38,808 nucleotides of DNA from Alphaproteobacteria bacterium (lineage in GTDB: Bacteria; Pseudomonadota; Alphaproteobacteria; Rhizobiales; Aestuariivirgaceae), in assembly GCA_024640405.1 (NCBI GenBank), contig JAHEFB010000044.1:1-38808 (forward strand), in the 5' to 3' direction. Position 1 is the stretch's first letter. The number at the start of each line of letters is the position of its first letter. Made by a program: the position numbers and the translations under genes. A model generated the notes under the pieces. It was not told the origin of the DNA, ran no database searches, and saw nothing but the letters and a program-made list of their open reading frames with translations. Below, piece after piece: positions 8,248 through 16,959 of the stretch.

Positions 8248-10075
8248 TGTGTCGCGAATTGCACGAACCGCGTTGGTCGCACTCATGGGGTTTTACCCGT
8301 GTATCGATAGTACGGCGGCCCGGGACGCGGCGGTGCCGCAGGTTGATCTGGACATGAAGAACATTATCCGGGCCGCGACACGCATTCATCATCAGTCGCT
8401 GCCGAATTGCTATGCCGCCAACTGCGTCAGGATCGACTGTGCCCTGTCGCGCCAGCTTATGGAACCTATGGTTCAGACCTATGTGATACTCAGTGAAATG
8501 GATAAGCATCTGGTTGCATGGCGAAACCTGCACCTGAAACAAGCCACGGCCCAATCGGAAGCCGCCTCTCTTGACCAGGACCGCGCCGATGAATTGCGCG
8601 ACATCCAGCTGGTCCAGGACAGCCTTGCCACCGTTTATGTCGCGGCCTCCGAAATCGCCAGCACTCTCGACTTCAAGCGCGGTTTCAAGGAAAACGCGGC
8701 TGCCTGGAAAAACCCGTTGCAGCCGGGCGAGGAGCGCGACCGTTATTTTGCCTTCCTGAAACAGTTCAAGGATGCAGCGTCGCGCATCAATTCATTCAGC
8801 AAGTACCCGGACCTGGGAAAGGACAGCAAACAGAAAATTGGTTGGCAGGATTATAGCAAGTTCGCCGGAGAAGCCTATGTGCGCGCGCGCGACGTGGAAC
8901 GCATGCTGAAAAAGGATGGCCTAAGGAGTCCGAAGCTCGGCAAGGCAGCGCTGTCGCAACTAAAAGATGTGCTGGACATGTCCTTGAAGATGGACCGAAT
9001 GGCACGGCAACTGCGGGTCGAACAATACCTGGATGAACGCCGGCAATCCTCAGGCCTGGCCGCTGCAGCCATTGCAGTCGCGCAAAGAATCAATGAACGG
9101 CGGCGTGCATCGAAAGAGGCAAGGGCGGCGCTGCACAAGGCCATGGGCGGGTTGGGGGCGTGTTATTTGCGCCAATGCCAGGAAAAAGGTCCTGTTCAGC
9201 CGGCAATCGACACATCGATGACCGGACAGCCGGACAACAAGGGCGAGCCGGCTGCGGCTCTGAAATTTTACAACGCAAAGCTGAAGGCTGCTGACCAGCG
9301 CTTGTGGAAATCTGCCCACGACTACGCAGTCGTTGCCGATTACGAGTCCCGGCTGTTCACAACAGAAAAAAAGGTGAACTACACCAAACCGGTTGTTGCG
9401 CGATACAAACTGACGAACTTTCGCCGCGGCAACGAGATTTTTCGTTGCGTGCCCGAAGCAGCGGAACTCAAGGTCTACCGGCGGCCATTAGGCAAGGAGC
9501 AACAGGCCGTAATGACCCTTGGACCGGTCAGCAACGCCGTGGGCGAACGGGAGTTCAGGCTGCAGCAGGACTTGACCGGGTCCTGGAGAGCGGAAAACGC
9601 TGATCTCGAGGTTGATGTTGCCATCAGGGGCGAGGCGGTTACGCTGACCCGCAAAAACGTTCCTGTAGCGGGGCGGGACCGGGTGTATTCCGGGTCACTG
9701 ACGCGGCAATTTTCGGAGCCGGGCGACTACACAATTTTGTTCGAGAGTTCGACCGGCCAGACTTATTTGCCGGCAAATTTTAAAATAGAGGGACCGTTGC
9801 CGAAGGTCGAAAAGCCATCGACGCTTATAAAGATTCCCAAAGATGCCGATGATATCGGTGCAGGAGTGCCGCGAGACATTCGCGAGAAACTTGTCCTGCC
9901 GCCTTACAAAGACACATTCAGATATCGCGCAACCATGGCTCCGCTGATTAGTGCGGACGGGCAATTGAAACTGGAAATAGAGTTGTACAACCACAAGGTT
10001 GCTTTCAAGAAAGTCAGCAGGGAAATAGGAAGTGTAACGGAAAAAGTCTGGCACAAGGATCAGTTCAACCGTTAA
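8222..10075 (+). CDS. Secreted helical protein with C-terminal beta domain, unknown function
   Basis: Not recognised. A 617-residue frame from the ATG at 8222, which overlaps the previous gene by 26 bases. A GTG at 8249, two bases after that gene's stop and with GGAG upstream, is an alternative. The N-terminus (basic, then ALVALMGFYPC and STAA) looks like a signal peptide. Residues about 40-360 are helical and charged, with an early CYAANCVRIDC cluster and a later GACYLRQCQ pair. The last about 230 residues look beta-rich (FRCVPEAAELKVYRRP, GDYTILFESSTGQTYLPANF) and could be an Ig-like or ligand-binding domain. Tight coupling to the genes on both sides marks a three-gene operon of exported proteins. 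Confidence 0.75.
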   Translation: MKSWKWRADVSRIARTALVALMGFYPCIDSTAARDAAVPQVDLDMKNIIRAATRIHHQSLPNCYAANCVRIDCALSRQLMEPMVQTYVILSEMDKHLVAWRNLHLKQATAQSEAASLDQDRADELRDIQLVQDSLATVYVAASEIASTLDFKRGFKENAAAWKNPLQPGEERDRYFAFLKQFKDAASRINSFSKYPDLGKDSKQKIGWQDYSKFAGEAYVRARDVERMLKKDGLRSPKLGKAALSQLKDVLDMSLKMDRMARQLRVEQYLDERRQSSGLAAAAIAVAQRINERRRASKEARAALHKAMGGLGACYLRQCQEKGPVQPAIDTSMTGQPDNKGEPAAALKFYNAKLKAADQRLWKSAHDYAVVADYESRLFTTEKKVNYTKPVVARYKLTNFRRGNEIFRCVPEAAELKVYRRPLGKEQQAVMTLGPVSNAVGEREFRLQQDLTGSWRAENADLEVDVAIRGEAVTLTRKNVPVAGRDRVYSGSLTRQFSEPGDYTILFESSTGQTYLPANFKIEGPLPKVEKPSTLIKIPKDADDIGAGVPRDIREKLVLPPYKDTFRYRATMAPLISADGQLKLEIELYNHKVAFKKVSREIGSVTEKVWHKDQFNR

Positions 10076-10155
10076 CCAATGTGTCCGAACTTGATCCGGT
10101 CGAGACGTGAAGAGAAAGTTACCCTCAAAACCGCAACCCCTGCAGGAGAAGGCGC

Positions 10156-10812
10156 ATGAAACCATACATTGCAGTTGCCATGCTCATGATCTCTGTATTT
10201 CCGGCGGGCAGCGCGACGGCTGCCGCGCAAAACGGGGACGGCAATCCTGCGTTTTCGGCCAGCGTCGCCCTGTTGAGCCCGAACATCGACTGCCAGTTCA
10301 AGTACCCTTCGGACTCCGGAAGCAACACCGTGGCCGGTCTTGCCAGACAGGCCGGTTTTTCGGTGCGGGAAATGTTGATATCGTTCGAACGCGAGCGTCT
10401 GACACATGAAAGGGATTTTGCCATCAGTCCCGGCAGGTTCTGCAAAAAGATATCAGACACTCTGCTCAACTCTGCCGGGCTTGATGTCGGCAAAGACACT
10501 GCTCCGGAAAAATTTTCAGCACCGCCGGCCAAACCCGAAACCAGAGACCAGAAGGAACGCTATCTGTACTTCATCTCCAGTGCCGGATTTTACGCGGTGA
10601 ATGACCGGTGCGAGCTCGGTGGTGACAACAAGACCTTGCTCGACAATATTGGCAAGCTGGCGGAACGGCTTGGATATACTCACACAGAGGCGCTGCAGCA
10701 CTTTGCCTACGGCACCGGTTTTTATATCAGGGATCATGAGGTCAATCCGAAGCAGCGGTGCAAGCTGGCGCCATTTCTGCTGGACATGACCCGCGCACAG
10801 ATAGGGTTTTAA
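10156..10812 (+). CDS. Secreted protein with an internal repeat, unknown function
   Basis: A 218-residue protein not recognised. The signal peptide ends near GSATA-AAQ, and a strong ribosome site (GGAGAAGG) precedes the ATG at 10156. The mature part holds two similar modules: DCQFKY.. with LARQAGFSVREML..FCKKI (about 43-98), and DRCELG.. with LAERLGYTHTEALQHF..QRCKLA (about 153-208). Each is bounded by a pair of cysteines and holds a helical LA-x3-G core, consistent with a duplicated small disulfide-linked helical domain. It is the third gene of the exported trio, 80 bp after the second, and ends tail-to-tail with the cupin gene, sharing 4 bp. Confidence 0.75.
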   Translation: MKPYIAVAMLMISVFPAGSATAAAQNGDGNPAFSASVALLSPNIDCQFKYPSDSGSNTVAGLARQAGFSVREMLISFERERLTHERDFAISPGRFCKKISDTLLNSAGLDVGKDTAPEKFSAPPAKPETRDQKERYLYFISSAGFYAVNDRCELGGDNKTLLDNIGKLAERLGYTHTEALQHFAYGTGFYIRDHEVNPKQRCKLAPFLLDMTRAQIGF

Positions 10813-11273
10813 CGCTCCGGCACCCCGCCCATGGTGATGATGTCGTACTTCCTCGACACCGCTTCCATTTTCGCCGGGTCGTTGAGCTCTGCCTCGCTCA
10901 TTTCGCCAAGCTCTGCCAGAAACAGGTCGAAACCTGCCGGCTGGAAGATCATCAGCATGCGCGCAGGGCCGCTTGCCTCGGTCACCGTGCAGGCGTGCGG
11001 CACGCCCGGCGGAACGTGCAGGCAGCTTCCGGCCTCAGCCGTCATCCAGTCGCCGTCGACGTAAAAATCCAGACTGCCCTCCAGTATGTAGAACGTCTCG
11101 GCATGCTTGTCGTGGCGATGCAGGCCGAGCGCGAATGCCGGCTTCAGGTTGTCCTCCATCAAGGTGTAGTGACCATCGGTGTCGGCGGCGGTAACCTTCA
11201 CAAAGGTATGATCGGCCGACCATTCGTAATTGGTGCCGCCCTTGGGCGGCAGAAAGCTGTAGCGTTTGCTCAT
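10809..11273 (-). CDS. Single-domain cupin protein
   Basis: A 154-residue protein beginning MSKRYSFLPP, with the ATG at 11273 preceded by AAGGAGGAG. The two cupin motifs are visible: GLHRHDKHAETFYILEGSLDFYVDG (motif 1, with the metal ligands His, His and Glu) and PPGVPHACTV (motif 2, with the final His). A metal site is therefore likely. The sequence resembles quercetinase-like single cupins, but the substrate cannot be stated. It is the second gene after the SnoaL-like protein on the same strand, with an 81-bp gap containing a hairpin, and both are divergent from a LysR regulator that probably controls them. Confidence 0.82.
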   Translation of the reverse strand: MSKRYSFLPPKGGTNYEWSADHTFVKVTAADTDGHYTLMEDNLKPAFALGLHRHDKHAETFYILEGSLDFYVDGDWMTAEAGSCLHVPPGVPHACTVTEASGPARMLMIFQPAGFDLFLAELGEMSEAELNDPAKMEAVSRKYDIITMGGVPER

Positions 11274-11298
11274 CAAGCTGCTCCTCCTTGCCGGACTT

Positions 11299-11321
11299 GC
11301 CGGGCGACTGCCTCGCCCGGC
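11299..11321 (-). promoter_or_regulatory. Perfect hairpin between the SnoaL-like and cupin genes
   Basis: Nine-base arms GCCGGGCGA and TCGCCCGGC around a five-base loop. There is no T-run on either side, so it is more likely an intercistronic stabiliser or attenuator than a strong terminator. Confidence 0.5.
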
Positions 11322-11354
11322 TCATGTCTTTGCTGCCAAAAAAGTTCCCTATCC

Positions 11355-11834
11355 CTACTCGGCCTTGAGCTGGCGCAGGGCGCCGGCCCAGTCCTCCACA
11401 TGATAGGTGCGGACAATCTTGCCGTCTTGCACGGTGTGGATGTCAATCGACATGATGTCGAAGCCCTTGCCCTTGCCGTCGACACCGAACATCGGGCCTT
11501 TCGGCGTACCGGTTGCCCGGCCGCGCACCACAACCCGGTCACCGGCCTGGATCATTTCTTCCACCGCCCAGTTCATGTCCGGGATCAGCTTGCCGAAGCC
11601 GCCGATCTGGCCGACAAAGGCGTCGCGGGTTTTTACCTTGCCGGAATAATCGCCGATGCTTTCCCAGTTTTCAGCCGTTGCCGCTATCATGGCGTCTGCG
11701 TGCGCGGCGGAAGTCGGGTTGCTCAGGAAATCATAAAACTTCTGAACCGTCGACTTGTCATCCGCCAGGGCGGCACCTGTCATCGGTGCAATCGAAAACG
11801 CCAGTGCGGCCAGCAATACATTGAACTTCATCAT
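11355..11834 (-). CDS. Exported SnoaL-like / ester cyclase family protein
   Basis: A 159-residue protein from the ATG at 11834, seven bases after AAGGAG. The upstream in-frame ATG at 11948 would overlap the regulator's promoter and lacks a ribosome site. The N-terminus MMKFNVLLAALAFSIAPMTGAALA is a signal peptide. The mature part has the NTF2-like SnoaL/ester cyclase pattern: FYDFLSNPTSAAHADAMIAATAENWE, then DRVVVRGRATGTPKG, and a final KIVRTYHVEDWAGALRQL. Members of this fold are cyclases, isomerases or non-enzymatic binders, so the reaction is unknown. It is probably co-transcribed with the downstream cupin and regulated by the divergent LysR protein. Confidence 0.8.
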   Translation of the reverse strand: MMKFNVLLAALAFSIAPMTGAALADDKSTVQKFYDFLSNPTSAAHADAMIAATAENWESIGDYSGKVKTRDAFVGQIGGFGKLIPDMNWAVEEMIQAGDRVVVRGRATGTPKGPMFGVDGKGKGFDIMSIDIHTVQDGKIVRTYHVEDWAGALRQLKAE

Positions 11835-11914
11835 CTGGTTTCTCCTTGTTTGCCGGAATTGCCCACCGGGTTGGTCCGGTGAAACTTCCTGTGCGCAGAA
11901 CATGGACGAATGCC

Positions 11915-11939
11915 GATTAGATGATAAGATAGAATAATC
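11915..11939. promoter_or_regulatory. Candidate LysR operator
   Basis: GATTA at 11915-11919 and TAATC at 11935-11939 form a dyad in the 130-bp divergent region, just upstream of the LysR gene. Position and AT-rich dyad fit an autoregulatory LysR-type site; binding is inferred only. Confidence 0.35.
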
Positions 11940-11964
11940 AAAACTCACTGTTCGGAAAAATTAC

Positions 11965-12840
11965 ATGCTGAACCAGCTCCGCCAGATGGCGATTTTCGTC
12001 AGGACAATCGATCACGGCTCGTTCCGCGCTGCTGCCAGGGCGCTGAAGCTCTCGCCGTCGGTGGTGAGCCAGCAGATTTCGCACCTGGAACAGTCGCTTG
12101 GTACCGCGCTGATCTATCGCTCGACCCGCGACCTGTCGCTGACCCGTGACGGCGAGCGGTTGCTGACATCGGCCCGCCGCATGGTCGAGGCGGCAGAAGA
12201 CGGCCTGCAGTCGGTCTCCGACCAGACGCCTGAACCGTCCGGCGAACTGCGCATCACCATGCCGGCGGTCATGGCGCATTCGAAGCTGATCGGGCAACTG
12301 GCGGCGTTTTCCATCTCTCACCCGAACGTACAGCTGTCGGTTGATTTTTCAGACACCCGCAAGGCCCTGATCGGCGATGGCTTTGACCTGGCCATACGCA
12401 TGGGCTGGCTCCAGGACAGCGCGCTGATGGCCCGCAAGCTCGCCGGTGTGCAGCGCCATCTGGTTGCCTCAAGGGACTATTTCGATGCGCGTGCGAAGCC
12501 ATCGTCTCCCAGCGACTTGGCTGACTGGGACTGGCTTGAGTTTTCACCCGTCGGCACCAGGAATACGGTTTTCAAAAAACCCGGGCACAACACGGTCAGC
12601 CTGAAACCGGCGTCGCGCATCAGCGTCAATGATGCCCATGCGCTGTACCGGTTTGCCCGCGCCGGCGCCGGCCTGGCGCTGGTGCCGGAATTCATGGCCG
12701 AGGCCGACGAGAAGGCAGGCGTGGTTGAACATGTCCTGCCCGACTGGAGGGCTGAAGACATCGGCGTTTATGCCGTGTGGCCGCACAACGCGCCCAGGGG
12801 CGGCCTGACCAGGTTCCTGATAGATTACCTCGCGAACTGA
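11965..12840 (+). CDS. LysR-family transcriptional regulator
   Basis: A 291-residue protein. The N-terminal winged helix-turn-helix reads MAIFVRTIDHGSFRAAARALKLSPSVVSQQISHLEQSLG, followed by the typical LTRDGERLL segment and linker helix. The effector domain (about residues 88-291) has two periplasmic-binding-like lobes (GELRITMPAVMAHSKL, DLAIRMGWLQDSALMARKL, GAGLALVPEFMA) and belongs to the AaeR/DhcR-like LysR subgroup. It is divergent from the SnoaL-like and cupin genes, the classical arrangement of a LysR activator and its target operon. The inducer is unknown. Confidence 0.92.
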   Translation: MLNQLRQMAIFVRTIDHGSFRAAARALKLSPSVVSQQISHLEQSLGTALIYRSTRDLSLTRDGERLLTSARRMVEAAEDGLQSVSDQTPEPSGELRITMPAVMAHSKLIGQLAAFSISHPNVQLSVDFSDTRKALIGDGFDLAIRMGWLQDSALMARKLAGVQRHLVASRDYFDARAKPSSPSDLADWDWLEFSPVGTRNTVFKKPGHNTVSLKPASRISVNDAHALYRFARAGAGLALVPEFMAEADEKAGVVEHVLPDWRAEDIGVYAVWPHNAPRGGLTRFLIDYLAN

Positions 12841-12893
12841 AAATCAAATCTGACGCGCGAATGCACCGCTCAACCACCATAATGTGCTGCTCG

Positions 12894-14219
12894 TCAATCA
12901 ACCGGCGAGATCGGCCCGTAGGATTCCCATTGATATCCCTGCTGCACCCGCCGGAATGCATAAAACCCATTGCCGTCCGATCTGATGTTTATGATGCCCG
13001 GCAGAAGTTTCTTGAAGCGCTGCCGCGCGATCGTGTTGGCGCTGGATTGGGAAAAATCGAGATCTCCCAGTGTCGTCGGCTCGTCGACGGCGGCGGCGTC
13101 GACTGATTCCGGATCACCGGCATCGACGAACAGGGCTGCTAGGGCGGTGGAAAACAGCATCGGCGCCTCACCACGACCAGCCTTGCCGATGGCGCCCAAA
13201 AATGTTGCCCGCGGATGACCGTGATCGGGAACTTCCCCGGATGACACGACAGTTATCATTGGCCTGACCGCATCGAACAGATGCTGGCTGAACTCATGCG
13301 ATCCGTGATGAGGCGCCTTGAAGATGTGGGCGTTCGCCTTCAGGGCCCATCCCGGCGCGTCAAGCAGGTGGTCGCTGCCGTCCTCGTTCAGGTCGCCTGA
13401 GAAAAACACTCTCACAAAACCATGGGTCAACCGGAACACCAGCGAATTGCCGTTTATGGTGTGGGACTTGTCGGAAAACCAGCGCAGCGACGCGCCGTCC
13501 GGTTCAAGGCGCGGCCCCAGTATCTCCATGGTCACTTCAGGCTCACCAATGTCCAGTTGCCCGGTACTTTCATCAAGTCTTAGGTAGTTCGCGCCGCTTG
13601 ACCGGACCGCGTCGATCCACCGGCCAAACGTATCGCGGCTGTCACGGGCAAGATCAAGCCCGTTCAGGTCGGCCAGGCTGGAATGGATGGTTGTCAGCCT
13701 TCCGCCGGAAACATCGCCGATCGCATGCTGAAAGCCTGAATCAAAAATTCCAATCCCGTTGTGGTATATGTTTTGAACAGTGATTTTCGGATGATTGAGA
13801 AGGTCGATCAAACCTTCTACATGATCGCTGTCTGCATGGCTCAAGAACAAATGATCAATGGTGACGGTTTCGCCGGGCAGATCCAGTCTGTATTTCCAGA
13901 TCAAAAATGCAAGCGCGCGATCACGCAGTCCCCCGTCCACCAGAATCTTGCTGTTGTTCGGTGTAACGGCAAACGCGGCGTCTCCCTGCCCGACATCAAG
14001 GAAATACATTTCCAGGCTTCGTCTGGTGGAAAGTGGCGGTTCCTTCCACTCACCAGTTCTTCCGCGGTATTTCACCCTTGAATAATCCGCACCACCTGGC
14101 GCGGCACCTGACTGGGTGTCCACCTCATCGCCAAATGTCAGGACATAGTTTTTCCGGTCACCGTTCTGGTCAAGAAAGTAAAACCGGTGGGTTTTTTTGT
14201 CGAGGAACCGCCGGGCCAT
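12894..14219 (-). CDS. Stand-alone ComEC/Rec2-like metallo-beta-lactamase-fold hydrolase
   Basis: A 441-residue cytoplasmic protein. After an N-terminal part of about 75 residues, the MBL domain begins at MYFLDVGQGDAAFAVT. It carries the metal motif SHADSDHVEG (HxDxDH, as in ComEC-type MBL domains), FFSGDLNEDG, and APHHGSHEF with DHGHP further on. These are the signatures of the ComEC MBL domain, but no transmembrane channel or OB domain is present, so this is not the DNA uptake channel. Related solo proteins are mostly uncharacterised nucleases or phosphodiesterases. The N-terminal segment (YFLDQNGDRKNYVLTFGDE) is not recognised. It stands alone, convergent with the LysR gene. Confidence 0.85.
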   Translation of the reverse strand: MARRFLDKKTHRFYFLDQNGDRKNYVLTFGDEVDTQSGAAPGGADYSRVKYRGRTGEWKEPPLSTRRSLEMYFLDVGQGDAAFAVTPNNSKILVDGGLRDRALAFLIWKYRLDLPGETVTIDHLFLSHADSDHVEGLIDLLNHPKITVQNIYHNGIGIFDSGFQHAIGDVSGGRLTTIHSSLADLNGLDLARDSRDTFGRWIDAVRSSGANYLRLDESTGQLDIGEPEVTMEILGPRLEPDGASLRWFSDKSHTINGNSLVFRLTHGFVRVFFSGDLNEDGSDHLLDAPGWALKANAHIFKAPHHGSHEFSQHLFDAVRPMITVVSSGEVPDHGHPRATFLGAIGKAGRGEAPMLFSTALAALFVDAGDPESVDAAAVDEPTTLGDLDFSQSSANTIARQRFKKLLPGIINIRSDGNGFYAFRRVQQGYQWESYGPISPVD

Positions 14220-14583
14220 CAGGCAAGCTCCCGGTCGTGTACACAGGCGTCGTCATGCCGGCTGAAGCAAACGGTCTGCTCCGGGTTCCTGTCTTGACTG
14301 CGAATTGTGTAACAGCATGAAATGGCAATCCGGGTCATGTTCCTATCCCACCTGAGACAAGGTTTTGACAGGTACAGCACAATGTCAGTCACGACCGAAA
14401 TCAATGTCACGGCGCTGTATTGTTGACATCAACATTACCACAAAACACAATAAATAATAGCATACATTACGTCATTCCATTTTCTTTTATGCAAATCACG
14501 ATCTTCAAGCGGCCAATACTACGGGCAGGTGGAGCTTAACGACGGTTCTTGTATTTTGCATCAGACCTTGTCCCTTGACCGCC
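14220..14583. other. AT-rich intergenic region, no gene seen
   Basis: About 360 bp between the starts and stops of two minus-strand genes. The middle (about 14420-14500) is AT-rich and may hold the promoter of the MBL gene. No conserved RNA fold, repeat or coding frame with a ribosome site is seen. Confidence 0.5.
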
Positions 14584-15009
14584 TTACTTCGCCGCAGGCG
14601 AAAACAGCGCGATGAGTTCCTCGCCGGTCATCATTTTAGTCTGGTTTGAAAACTCGTAAAATTCCGGTTTTGCATCCGTAAACACCTGCAATGACAGGCG
14701 CAGGTTCGACTGGTCGTCGAACAGCCCGGCGGCGATCTGGTAATCGCTGCTTTCGACAACATGGTAAAACAGGTTCGAGCCGCACTTGCTGCAAAATCCG
14801 CGTTCGGCCCAGTCGGACGAGCGTATCCGGCTGACATTCTCTTCACCCTCGAACGTCACGCTCTGGCAACCCACCGCCATGAACGGCCCCGCCGACCAGC
14901 GCCGGCACATGTCACAATGACACACTACAACACTGGGTTTTTCCGCGATCGCGGTAAACGTCACCGCACCACACATGCACCTTCCGGTCAGGTTCAGATC
15001 TTCGCTCAT
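14584..15009 (-). CDS. GFA/CENP-V family zinc protein
   Basis: A 141-residue protein from the ATG at 15009, preceded by AAAGGGG. It has the glutathione-dependent formaldehyde-activating (GFA)/CENP-V fold pattern: GRCMCGAVTF, VVCHCDMCRRWSAGPF, and GFCSKCGSNLFY. These supply the paired cysteines for structural and catalytic zinc. Many members have no proven formaldehyde activity, so the function remains general. The frame could start at 15117, but the extra 36 residues are not family-like. It is divergent from the cytochrome c genes. Confidence 0.88.
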   Translation of the reverse strand: MSEDLNLTGRCMCGAVTFTAIAEKPSVVVCHCDMCRRWSAGPFMAVGCQSVTFEGEENVSRIRSSDWAERGFCSKCGSNLFYHVVESSDYQIAAGLFDDQSNLRLSLQVFTDAKPEFYEFSNQTKMMTGEELIALFSPAAK

Positions 15010-15206
15010 CGGCACCCCTTTCACTGATTGCCGGTCGCTAGCCAGTCTAGCGGAAATGGCGGATGTGAAACAGGTCCGGCGTGCCCGCTTGATCGACATC
15101 AATGAAAACCGCCGCAATGGCTGGTCTTATCCCGAATGGTTGAACACTCAGGGTTTGCGATTCACCCGATTGAAGACACCCGGTGTCGGGTCAGAAAGAA
15201 AAATTG

Positions 15207-15683
15207 ATGAAGCATCTATCGTGTCTGGTGGGCGTGATTGCATTGGCGCTGGTGGCGGTTTTGCCGGCTCATGCCGCTCAGGAGACAGAAACCGGGGTGA
15301 CCCCGCCGGTGGCGGAAGAAGCCGAAACGGACATGGTCTATGATCCCGAAAGCCCGATGGAAAAAGGCAAGATTTCCGGGGCATATCAGTATTACCGGCT
15401 GTGCGCGGTGTGCCACGGCGAGGAAGGCCGCGGAGACGGTCCGATGTCGCGCATGCTGAAGACGCCGCCGCCCGACCTGACGCAGCTTGCAAGGAACAAT
15501 GGCGGCAATTTCCCGTTTCTGCGCGTGCTGGCGATGATCGACGGCCGCAACATGGTCGAGGTGCACGGCAACCGCGAGATGCCCGTCTGGGGTCAGCTGC
15601 TGACCAGGGAGTACGACCAGTTCGTGGCCCGCGCCATCGAGCTTGAACTGTTGCTGCATCTCAACAGCCTGCAGGTCAAGTAG
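15207..15683 (+). CDS. Exported monoheme cytochrome c (first of three)
   Basis: A 158-residue protein from the ATG at 15207; an upstream GTG-type start at 15183 is less likely because it lengthens the signal peptide n-region. The signal peptide ends at LPAHA-AQE. One heme site CAVCH follows in YYRLCAVCHGEEGRGDGPM, and the probable distal methionine lies in REMPVWG. The fold is class I cytochrome c, periplasmic, an electron carrier. It leads a three-gene series with the next two cytochromes, and its REMPxWG segment is shared with the third, suggesting duplication. Confidence 0.88.
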   Translation: MKHLSCLVGVIALALVAVLPAHAAQETETGVTPPVAEEAETDMVYDPESPMEKGKISGAYQYYRLCAVCHGEEGRGDGPMSRMLKTPPPDLTQLARNNGGNFPFLRVLAMIDGRNMVEVHGNREMPVWGQLLTREYDQFVARAIELELLLHLNSLQVK

Positions 15684-15707
15684 CGGGCGGTGTGAGGAAA
15701 GTCATTC

Positions 15708-16049
15708 ATGAACAGGATACTGAAGGCGGGACTGGTGGCGGTGTTGGCAATGCAGGGCCAGCTGTCTGTTTCATCAACGGCTCACGCGGCCGGGTTGGGC
15801 GATATGGACGCGGGCCTGGAGTATGCCCGGCAACGCTGTGCCGAGTGCCACGATATCGCCTCGCGACACCCGATGAACTCCGCCTCCGGCGCGCCGACTT
15901 TTTACGTCATTGCAAACACTCCGGGCACCACGGGAACATCACTGTCCTCCTGGTTGCTGTCCTCTCATCCGAAAATGCCCGGCCTGATGCTTGAACCTCG
16001 GGACGTGGACAATGTCATCGCTTTTATTCTCAGCCTGAGGGACGAGTAA
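15708..16049 (+). CDS. Exported small monoheme cytochrome c (second of three)
   Basis: A 113-residue protein with a signal peptide ending near STAHA-AGL. The heme site is CAECH in ARQRCAECHDIA, and the likely distal methionine is in HPKMPGL, followed by the terminal helix DVDNVIAFILSLRDE. It resembles small soluble class I cytochromes c. It is 24 bp after the first cytochrome, so almost certainly in the same transcript. Confidence 0.88.
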   Translation: MNRILKAGLVAVLAMQGQLSVSSTAHAAGLGDMDAGLEYARQRCAECHDIASRHPMNSASGAPTFYVIANTPGTTGTSLSSWLLSSHPKMPGLMLEPRDVDNVIAFILSLRDE

Positions 16050-16128
16050 ATTGTTTGCGGTCAGGCGCAATGTGCGGCGATTGACCGAGGTCAACCTGAC
16101 ACGCTGATCAATTGTCTAGGCTGACACC

Positions 16129-16611
16129 ATGTCTTGCAGATTCGCATTGGTGACATTGACCGCCGCCGTCTTCTGGCTTGTCAGCCAGGGCAGCGGTGCA
16201 AACGCTGACAGCACGCAGAACCTCGACACGTGGTTTGCGCCCAATATCGAAGGCAAGCAGAACTTCGATGCGGCGAGCCTCTACCGGTCCAGCTGCGCGC
16301 CGTGCCACGGTGCATCCGGTGATGGCAGCGGCGAGATGGCGGCATCGCTGAAAACACCGGTGCCGGCACTCAACGATCTGGCGGATCGCTACAGCTCAGG
16401 CTATTTCCCCGAACGCTTCCTGATCGAGGTGATTGACGGGCGCAAGTCGCTTGCAGCGCACGGGGCAAGGGAAATGCCGATCTGGGGCAGGCAGTTCGGC
16501 TTCGTGAAGGGTGCGCACACACGCGGCGACAGGGAGACCCCCAGTAACGCCGCTGCCCGGCAGAAAATCGAGGCGCTGGTCGAGTACATCCGATCATTTC
16601 AGATCAGATAG
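16129..16611 (+). CDS. Exported monoheme cytochrome c (third of three)
   Basis: A 160-residue protein with a signal peptide ending near GSGANA-DST. The heme site is CAPCH in SSCAPCHGASGDGSG, the distal methionine is in REMPIWG, and a C-terminal helix AARQKIEALVEYIRSF follows. It is similar in plan to the first cytochrome of the series (LKTPxPxL, VIDGRK/MIDGRN, REMPxWG). A strong terminator follows at 16658, closing the series. No oxidase or dehydrogenase partner lies beside the three, so their donor and acceptor are unknown. Confidence 0.88.
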   Translation: MSCRFALVTLTAAVFWLVSQGSGANADSTQNLDTWFAPNIEGKQNFDAASLYRSSCAPCHGASGDGSGEMAASLKTPVPALNDLADRYSSGYFPERFLIEVIDGRKSLAAHGAREMPIWGRQFGFVKGAHTRGDRETPSNAAARQKIEALVEYIRSFQIR

Positions 16612-16657
16612 CCAATACCAGAGTAAGTGTTTTAACCCGTAGCCCGGCCCAAATGCC

Positions 16658-16693
16658 AAAGGCCGCCAAGGAGGGGTCACTCGGCGGCCTTTT
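16658..16693 (+). terminator. Rho-independent terminator of the cytochrome c series
   Basis: Ten-base arms AAAGGCCGCC (16658-16667) and GGCGGCCTTT (16683-16692) followed by a further T, about 47 bp after the third cytochrome's stop. Confidence 0.85.
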
Positions 16694-16959
16694 ATCAAGG
16701 TCTTTTGCAAGGGGCAATTCACAAGGGGGACCTTGATGGTTTTGTAAGTAGATCATGTATTGTTAGGCTTTGCCTTGATCCGCGTCACCCACTCACACCG
16801 TGCGCCATGTTATAATATCAAGGAGTGTGGCAAACCGATCTGCACAATGCCGGACACGATCCGGGGTTGTGCCCATAGCAGCAGATTTCCTCGCAGCCAC
16901 TCATTGCATCCACCGACAATTATGCTACCCCGAACGTCTGTTAGAGGAGTTCGAGACAG

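Noticed and set aside
10758..11882. 374-codon plus-strand frame
   Set aside because: Antisense to the cupin and SnoaL-like genes, whose domains and ribosome sites are clear.
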